From an uncultured Phycisphaerales bacterium (GTDB lineage: Bacteria > Planctomycetota > Phycisphaerae > Sedimentisphaerales > Anaerohalosphaeraceae), in the NCBI GenBank assembly GCA_937868095.1, contig CALMLO010000014.1, forward strand, positions 186,001 to 250,000: a DNA stretch of 64,000 bases, read 5' to 3'. Positions 59,694-64,000 of this stretch are shown here, in pieces. Positions within the stretch are counted from its first letter, which is position 1. Each line of letters starts with the position of its first letter. A program made the position numbers and the translations under genes. Under the pieces are notes generated by a model. The model searched no databases, had not been told where the DNA came from, and saw only the letters and a list, made by a program, of their open reading frames with translations.

Positions 59694-59705
59694 AGCAAGC
59701 CCTCT

Positions 59706-60119
59706 CTATTTTAACAGTTCCAGACTTGATTCAACCATTTTCTGGTATTGTTTCAGAATTGCAGCATTGGCCTGATAGGCCCGGCTGGCCAGATTCAGAT
59801 TGACCATTTCCGTAGGCCAGCTGATATTCGGCATCATCACATAGCCGTCCTTGTCGGCCTGAGGATGGCCGGGCATCAAAACCCGCTGAAACGGCCCTTT
59901 ATCCTGCACAAGGTCGGCAAGCTCAACTCCGGATAAATTGTCTTCATCTTTGGTCTTAAATTCAGCAATCAGCCGGCGATACGGCTGCCCGTTTCCGGCA
60001 TCGGTGGTTTGGATGTTGGCCAAATTCGAACTGATTACCTCCACTTGCTTATTATAGGCACGCAAACCGGAGGTGGCGATGTCAATAGGATTGAACATAT
60101 TGATGGTTTCTATCTTCAT
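59706..60119 (-). CDS. flgC: Flagellar rod protein FlgC
   Basis: A 137-residue FlgC with the rod signature near the N-terminus (DIATSGLRAYNKQVEVISSN, LANIQT) and the FlgC-specific YVMMPNISWPTEMVNLNLAS with RAYQANAAILK at the C-terminus. The start could be codon 1 (MKIETIN) or codon 8 (MFNPID). It forms the proximal rod. Confidence 0.95.
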   Translation of the reverse strand: MKIETINMFNPIDIATSGLRAYNKQVEVISSNLANIQTTDAGNGQPYRRLIAEFKTKDEDNLSGVELADLVQDKGPFQRVLMPGHPQADKDGYVMMPNISWPTEMVNLNLASRAYQANAAILKQYQKMVESSLELLK

Positions 60120-60142
60120 AATTCAAGACAATTCTCGCCCGG

Positions 60143-60499
60143 TTATAACCTCATTGCCGAATCCATCTGCTGATATTTTTTCTTGAGAAGCAGCATATAA
60201 GTCTTGTGTTTTAAGGTGTTTTTGAGCATTGCTCCAACCTCATTGTCGAGGGAGATATCATTGTCAAACTCATTCAAGGGGGTATTTTGGGGCTGGAGGA
60301 TTTCAGGATTTAATGATTTAGGATCGATAGAATCCTGTTTTTTGACGGCCTCTTTGAGGATTTCTTCAAAATTAATATCAGAACGACGAAAACCGGGTGT
60401 GTTAAGATTGGCAATATTATTGGCGATGGCCTGCTGGCGAAGGCCCTCCGCCCGTATTCCCGATTCGAGAAGATTAAGTATTGTGCTGTCCTGTATCAT
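60143..60499 (-). CDS. flgB: Flagellar rod protein FlgB
   Basis: A 118-residue FlgB: QQAIANNIANLNTPGFRRSD with INFEEIL near the N-terminus, and NDISLDNEVGAMLKNTLKHK at the C-terminus. It is the first gene of the 14-kb basal-body/export/stator operon. Its start codon lies 43 bases downstream of a near-perfect sigma-54 promoter. Confidence 0.95.
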   Translation of the reverse strand: MIQDSTILNLLESGIRAEGLRQQAIANNIANLNTPGFRRSDINFEEILKEAVKKQDSIDPKSLNPEILQPQNTPLNEFDNDISLDNEVGAMLKNTLKHKTYMLLLKKKYQQMDSAMRL

Positions 60500-60542
60500 T
60501 TATAGGTTCTCCATAAAGGCACTATCAGTCAAAGGGCAAGTG

Positions 60543-60558
60543 TGCAAGGAATGTGCCA
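60543..60558 (-). promoter_or_regulatory. Sigma-54 promoter of the flgB operon
   Basis: On the minus strand TGGCACATTCCTTGCA has full matches to TGGCAC and TTGCA with correct spacing. It is the best sigma-54 site in the window. The predicted transcription start is about 30 bases before the flgB ATG. Confidence 0.88.
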
Positions 60559-60646
60559 GAGGTTCAGAATTGACATTTTCTAAAACAAAAACCGCTTTTT
60601 GGGGTAAAAAGACGAATTTTTAGGTGTATAACCTGTTGAAAGAATC

Positions 60647-60664
60647 AATCCGTTCGTTCGGATT
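60647..60664. promoter_or_regulatory. Perfect dyad upstream of the flgB sigma-54 promoter
   Basis: AATCCG-TTCGTT-CGGATT is an exact 6+6+6 palindrome centred about 105 bp upstream of the -24/-12 element, the usual distance for an enhancer bound by an NtrC-type activator. CGGAT half-sites also occur upstream of the other two sigma-54 promoters. Confidence 0.5.
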
Positions 60665-60688
60665 TTGAACAAGTGAATAAAAAACAAT

Positions 60689-60722
60689 AAAAAACCGAAA
60701 CAATCGAAGCGATTGTCTCGGT
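60689..60722 (-). terminator. Strong intrinsic terminator on the minus strand
   Basis: A 13-bp stem (ACCGAGACAATCG with CGATTGTTTCGGT, read on the minus strand) closes a 3-base loop and is followed by a run of five U. The single mismatch seen on the plus strand is a G-U pair in minus-strand RNA, which argues for that orientation. No minus-strand gene was recognised upstream of it. Confidence 0.75.
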
Positions 60723-60909
60723 CCGTGAAGGTTTGGCACCTGCATTTCGGAGGCGGGAACCTTCTGGAAATAAGTCGTTTCTGGAGAATACAGGATTGAT
60801 TGGGAAACACAGTTTATTTGCATAATTGAATAGAGGCGGCAAAAGTTTGCCTGTTTTTACATAGAGAGGGAAGTTTTTTCTTTTTATGGTTTTTATCAGA
60901 GCAGTTCAA

Positions 60910-60937
60910 TTGTGATATGTCCGGCAGCCGGTATAAT
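60910..60937 (+). promoter_or_regulatory. Promoter of xseA, suggesting a leaderless mRNA
   Basis: TTGTGA (60910-60915), 16 bases, perfect TATAAT (60932-60937). The ATG at 60944 lies 7 bases after the -10, where transcription should start. No ribosome-binding site is visible. Confidence 0.6.
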
Positions 60938-60943
60938 AAATCT

Positions 60944-62320
60944 ATGGCCCGCGCAAAATTACCCATTTTTTCGGTTTCCCAGATTAACGCCTTAATCAAG
61001 GGCGCGATTGAAAAAGGCCTGCCCCCGCGGCTCATGGTCAAAGGCCAGATAATGGACTGGAAACGTCATCAAAGCGGCCATTGCTATTTCCTTTTAAAAG
61101 ATGTTGATTCGCAGTTGCCGTGCGTTTTGTGGTCCAGCCGTTATCAGAAATTGAAGTTTCAGCCGGAAAACGGGATGGAGATATTGGCAATCGGCCATGT
61201 CGAGGTTTATGTCCCGCAAGGAAAGTATCAGTTGTATGCTGATGAACTGGAACCGGCCGGCATAGGGGCCTTGCAGATTGCCTTTGAACAGATGTATGCC
61301 AAGTTGAAGGCGGAAGGGCTCTTTGATGAGCGTTATAAAAAGCCGTTGCCGAAATTCCCAATGCGGATCGGTATCCTCACCAGCAAGAGCGGTGCCGCGG
61401 TCCACGATATGGCCGACAGCATTCTCCAGCGATGGCCGTGTGCCAAACTGTTTTTGTTTGATGTGCCGGTTCAGGGCGAAGGTGCCGCCGAAAAAATTGC
61501 TCAAAAACTCCGCTGGATTAACCGTCAAAACCGCTGTCTGAAACTCGATGTGCTCATTGTGGGCCGAGGCGGCGGCTCCATGGAAGATTTGTGGGCTTTT
61601 AATGAAGAAGTGCTTGCCAGGGCGATTTTCGAATCGAAAATCCCCATTATCAGTGCAGTAGGCCATGAGATTGACACCACCATTGCAGACCTGGTCGCCG
61701 ACGCCCGCGCATCCACCCCGACGAAGGCAGGCATTATCGCTGTCCCCGATCGCCGGGAGGTGCTGCATCGGCTGGATATGCTTTCACGCCGGCTGGAACA
61801 ATTGATAAGGACCCGGCTGGAGAGTGCCCACGGTCGGCTGGAGACGATTCTGGCCAGTTGGGTCTTTCGCGAACCGCATGGGCTGGTAGAGCGGGCCTGG
61901 CAGCTGGTGGATATGCGCTCGCTCCGCCTGGCAGGTGTGATGCGGCAGCAGATAACACGGCTCCGGCAGCGTCTGGAGCAGTGTGGGCAGGTTGTCCGGC
62001 GGTTGGAGCCGGTACGGCTGATTGCCGGCCAGCGGATTCGGCTCGAGCGCATGCAGGCGATGCTTGGACAGTCGCTTGCGAAAGTGATGGAGCAAAAGCG
62101 GTTGCAATTGGCCGCAGCGGAGAATAAACTGACAGCAATGGACCCGCGGGCAGTGCTCAAACGCGGATACAGCATTACAAAGAACATCCGAACCGGAGCA
62201 GTCATCCGGCGGGTAGAGGAGGTACAGGAGGGAGACGAGATATTGACGGAATTAGCAGACCAGCAGCATCTCAAAAGCCGGGTAGAGGAGCGGCAGCCCT
62301 CTCCAGGGCCGGAGAAGTAA
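60944..62320 (+). CDS. xseA: Exodeoxyribonuclease VII large subunit
   Basis: A 458-residue XseA. It has the N-terminal OB-fold (ISVSQINALIK-like IFSVSQINALIKGAIEKGLP; MDWKRHQSGHCYFLLKD), the catalytic core (RIGILTSKSGAAVHDMADSI; VLIVGRGGGSMEDLWAFNEE; AVGHEIDTTIADLVADARAS), a long coiled coil, and a C-terminal AVLKRGYSITKN segment. With XseB it degrades single-stranded DNA. An in-frame ATG at 60917 lies upstream of the -10 element and is unlikely to be used. Confidence 0.96.
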   Translation: MARAKLPIFSVSQINALIKGAIEKGLPPRLMVKGQIMDWKRHQSGHCYFLLKDVDSQLPCVLWSSRYQKLKFQPENGMEILAIGHVEVYVPQGKYQLYADELEPAGIGALQIAFEQMYAKLKAEGLFDERYKKPLPKFPMRIGILTSKSGAAVHDMADSILQRWPCAKLFLFDVPVQGEGAAEKIAQKLRWINRQNRCLKLDVLIVGRGGGSMEDLWAFNEEVLARAIFESKIPIISAVGHEIDTTIADLVADARASTPTKAGIIAVPDRREVLHRLDMLSRRLEQLIRTRLESAHGRLETILASWVFREPHGLVERAWQLVDMRSLRLAGVMRQQITRLRQRLEQCGQVVRRLEPVRLIAGQRIRLERMQAMLGQSLAKVMEQKRLQLAAAENKLTAMDPRAVLKRGYSITKNIRTGAVIRRVEEVQEGDEILTELADQQHLKSRVEERQPSPGPEK

Positions 62321-62321
62321 C

Positions 62322-62669
62322 ATGGCAAAAAAGACAAGCGACAGGGGCAAAGACGACCTGTCAAAATTAAGTTTTGAAGAGGCGATTCGGGCGCTTTCAC
62401 AGATTGTTGAAAAGATTGAAAGCGGACAGGTCCCCCTTCAGGAAAGTTTGGAACAATACGAGAAGGGAATGCGTCTGATTGCGCATTGCCGGCGGATTCT
62501 GCAGGAAGCCGAAAAACGCATTGCCCAGATCGAAGAAGTCCGCGAAGCCCCGAAACTGGAAGAGGAAAAAACTGAAGAATCAGCGGACGATTTGGAAAAG
62601 ACGGAGAAAGATTTTGGGGAGGAGGAGGAAGAGGAGGAGGATGGAGGAGAGGATTGGCTGAAAGGATAG
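62322..62669 (+). CDS. xseB: Exodeoxyribonuclease VII small subunit
   Basis: A 115-residue XseB. The conserved core is LSFEEAIRALSQIVEKIESG, QVPLQESLEQYEKGMRLI and AHCRRILQEAEKRIAQIEE. A C-terminal tail of about 40 residues is extremely acidic (a run of seven Glu and neighbours) and longer than in most XseB proteins. It starts one base after the xseA stop, and the tRNA gene begins 4 bases after its stop. Confidence 0.95.
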   Translation: MAKKTSDRGKDDLSKLSFEEAIRALSQIVEKIESGQVPLQESLEQYEKGMRLIAHCRRILQEAEKRIAQIEEVREAPKLEEEKTEESADDLEKTEKDFGEEEEEEEDGGEDWLKG

Positions 62670-62673
62670 ACAG

Positions 62674-62757
62674 GCGAGCGTGGCGGAATTGGCAGACGCG
62701 CAAGGTTTAGGTCCTTGTGTCCTTTGGGACGTGGAGGTTCGACTCCTCTCGCTCGCA
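62674..62757 (+). tRNA. tRNA-Leu, anticodon UAG
   Basis: An 84-nt class II tRNA. The acceptor stem GCGAGCG/CGCTCGC is perfect with discriminator A. The anticodon stem CAAGG/CCTTG encloses TTTAGGT, giving anticodon TAG (reads CUN codons). A long variable arm and a T arm GGAGGTTCGACTCC are present. The 3' CCA is not encoded. It follows xseB by 4 bases and is probably processed from that transcript. Confidence 0.96.
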
Positions 62758-62826
62758 ATCAGACAGCGTATCCCAGCAATTGCGGCTGTTCGTCAAACTG
62801 CGTAAATCTTTTTCCCCTCCTATTGG

Positions 62827-62866
62827 AAAACGACCCTTCACGGAACACCCAAGAATGGAGGGCCGT
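62827..62866 (-). terminator. Possible terminator of the alpha-galactosidase gene
   Basis: On the minus strand ACGGCCCU pairs with AGGGUCGU (8 bp including one G-U) around a 21-base loop, followed by a short U-run. It lies about 40 bases after the gene's stop codon. The loop is long and the U-run weak. Confidence 0.4.
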
Positions 62867-62906
62867 CTTTCAGCTCCGTATGACATTGTCCGCTTTTGGA
62901 GTATCC

Positions 62907-64000
62907 TTATTCTGTATCCCCTTCTTCCAATGGCGTAATGGTTATATTATCCAGCACTGCTTGGCCGTACCATGGATAGGAGCCGCGCGTGCCTATATTC
63001 ATAAATCCAAGCCGCAGAGTATTCCCAACCCCTGGCGGGTTGGAGCCCGTGTTCAGGACAAATGTTTTTTGTATCCACTGGCCCTGTGAAAGGCCGGCCA
63101 GGTCATAAGTTGCTGAGGTGATCATCGTGCTGCTGACGGCATCTTCCAGATACACCGACAAAATACCGGCAGCGGAACCTTCCGTGCTGCGTCTGCGGCC
63201 AATCCAGAGACTGACTTGATAACTTTTATTCGCAGCAATGCTCACCGGCTTGCCGCTGCTGTATTCAAGATTCTGTCCCATCCATGCCTGCTGACCGAGA
63301 ACACCGGTGTTTTCACCGGATTGAGAGGCCGGGTTAATATCGGAGGTTGTCAGGTTTTGTGCCACACAATTCCCGCCGGCATCAGCCGACCAGCCCCAAA
63401 CATCGCCCTCTGCTGACCATGAGCCGTCATTCAATATCTGAGCGTCAAAACCAGGATTATTCAGGATAATGATGGGTGTCTGCGGTGAGGCGGTTTCCGC
63501 TGCCGTAAGTTTGTATAACTTGGCTCCGTGGGGATTGACCGCTGCGCTCAGTGTATCCTGCACTTCTCCGAGTTCCGAATGGGTCCATAGGTCGCGTACG
63601 CTGCATCGTTTGACGCCGATATCAGCCAGCGCGACCTGGACGGTCATGCCGGCGGATGTCCGATTGAACAAAGCGATGTATTTTTCATTGCTGCTGTTGA
63701 CTGCATCGGCTGTCCAAACCACGCTGCGATCGGTATAGACAGGACGGTTATTGGTGCTGCTTTGGTTAACCGCGATAACCTCCGGATTGGTCAGCAGACT
63801 TGTCGTGAAAGCAGTGTTTTCCGGCAGGTTGCCGCCAAACATCAGGGGAGAACGTGTGATGCACCACAAACTCATCAGCGTATAACATTCATCTTCTGTC
63901 AGATTTGAATAGCGTTCATTCCCGACGGGTCCATATTTAGCCAATACACCCATCGGCAGCATGTCGAGATCCGGCCAATGACCGGGGGCATAATAATCTT
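62907..64000 (-). CDS. GH27-type alpha-galactosidase with C-terminal carbohydrate-binding-like domain (partial)
   Basis: The gene enters from the right edge, so its N-terminus and the main catalytic nucleophile region are missing; about 364 residues are visible. The first residues (DYYAPGHWPDLDMLPMGVLA) match the GH27 block that includes the acid/base Asp (the PDLDML region). ECYTLMSLWCITRSPLMFGG, then the C-terminal antiparallel beta domain (YIALFNRTSAG, RDLWTHSELG), follow. Residues after about 180 form a beta-rich module (LNNPGFDAQIL, WYGQAVLDNITI) resembling CBM4/9-like binding domains. It would cleave terminal alpha-galactose from plant or algal polysaccharides, probably outside the cytoplasm. 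Confidence 0.85.
   Translation of the reverse strand, partial: DYYAPGHWPDLDMLPMGVLAKYGPVGNERYSNLTEDECYTLMSLWCITRSPLMFGGNLPENTAFTTSLLTNPEVIAVNQSSTNNRPVYTDRSVVWTADAVNSSNEKYIALFNRTSAGMTVQVALADIGVKRCSVRDLWTHSELGEVQDTLSAAVNPHGAKLYKLTAAETASPQTPIIILNNPGFDAQILNDGSWSAEGDVWGWSADAGGNCVAQNLTTSDINPASQSGENTGVLGQQAWMGQNLEYSSGKPVSIAANKSYQVSLWIGRRRSTEGSAAGILSVYLEDAVSSTMITSATYDLAGLSQGQWIQKTFVLNTGSNPPGVGNTLRLGFMNIGTRGSYPWYGQAVLDNITITPLEEGDTE

Larger units (their letters stand above)
60500..60943. other. Divergent regulatory gap between flgB and xseA
   Basis: No protein gene was recognised in these 444 bp; short minus-strand frames there show no family features. From left to right it holds the flgB sigma-54 promoter (60543-60558), a CGGATT dyad (60647-60664), a minus-strand intrinsic terminator (60689-60722), a GAAGGTT/AACCTTC inverted repeat (about 60727-60764) and the xseA promoter. 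Confidence 0.6.

Overview
This window looks like a chromosomal segment of a free-living, anaerobic or facultative, flagellated diderm of the Planctomycetota, most likely class Phycisphaerae (Sedimentisphaerales-like). That placement is an inference. It rests on a secreted beta-helix protein ending in three dockerin-like calcium repeats, a multi-subunit redox hydrogenase next to Rex, a GH27 alpha-galactosidase, tandem MotB proteins after MotA, and flagellar L- and P-ring genes, which imply an outer membrane. No mobile element, CRISPR array or rRNA was seen.

Layout. (1) Positions 1-2.6 kb, minus strand: rex followed by the beta and gamma subunits of a soluble [NiFe]-type hydrogenase/sulfhydrogenase, behind a good promoter and a near-perfect Rex operator. 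(2) 2.8-5.1 kb: a small zinc-ribbon protein and the secreted beta-helix/dockerin protein. (3) 5.4-8.1 kb, minus strand: a merR-hypothetical-flhG-fliA unit that sets flagellar number and late-gene sigma factor. (4) 8.7-15.3 kb, plus strand: a GAF-GGDEF diguanylate cyclase, then rarA, 5-formyl-THF cyclo-ligase, an L,D-transpeptidase, a VWA protein with a TonB-like anchor, and ExbB/ExbD-like channel proteins. (5) 15.3-16.7 kb, minus strand: a sigma-54-dependent activator with a degenerate receiver. (6) 17.1-29.1 kb, plus strand: flgD, flgE, a PilZ protein, flgF, flgG, flgA, flgH, flgI, flgJ, flgN, flgK, flgL. (7) 29.1-44.2 kb, plus strand: about 15 kb of glycosyltransferases, TPR proteins and a FlgN/FliT-like protein, including a 1780-residue protein with six predicted transferase modules, followed by fliD. 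(8) 60.5-46.4 kb, minus strand: one long operon flgB-flgC-fliE-fliF-fliG-fliH-fliI-fliJ-motE-motA-motB-motB-fliO-fliP-fliQ-fliR-flhB and, in the flhA position, a chimera of a degenerate FlhA membrane domain and a P-loop ATPase-like domain. (9) 60.9-64 kb: xseA, xseB, tRNA-Leu(UAG) and a partial GH27 alpha-galactosidase.

How it works together. The two structural gene blocks build the basal body, export gate, stator, rod, rings, hook and cap. Three -24/-12 (sigma-54) elements, in front of flgB, flgD and the second glycosyltransferase, fit control by the activator encoded beside flgD. Sigma-28-like elements in front of fliA, fliD and the GGDEF gene fit a second, late tier. The glycosyltransferases inside the hook-filament region probably decorate flagellin or another surface protein. 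FliM, FliN, FliL, FliK, FliS, flagellin, FlhF, FlgM and a canonical FlhA are not in the window.

The most unusual items are the FlhA-like chimera, the giant multi-transferase protein, and the VWA protein that carries a TonB-type SxxxH transmembrane motif next to ExbB/ExbD.
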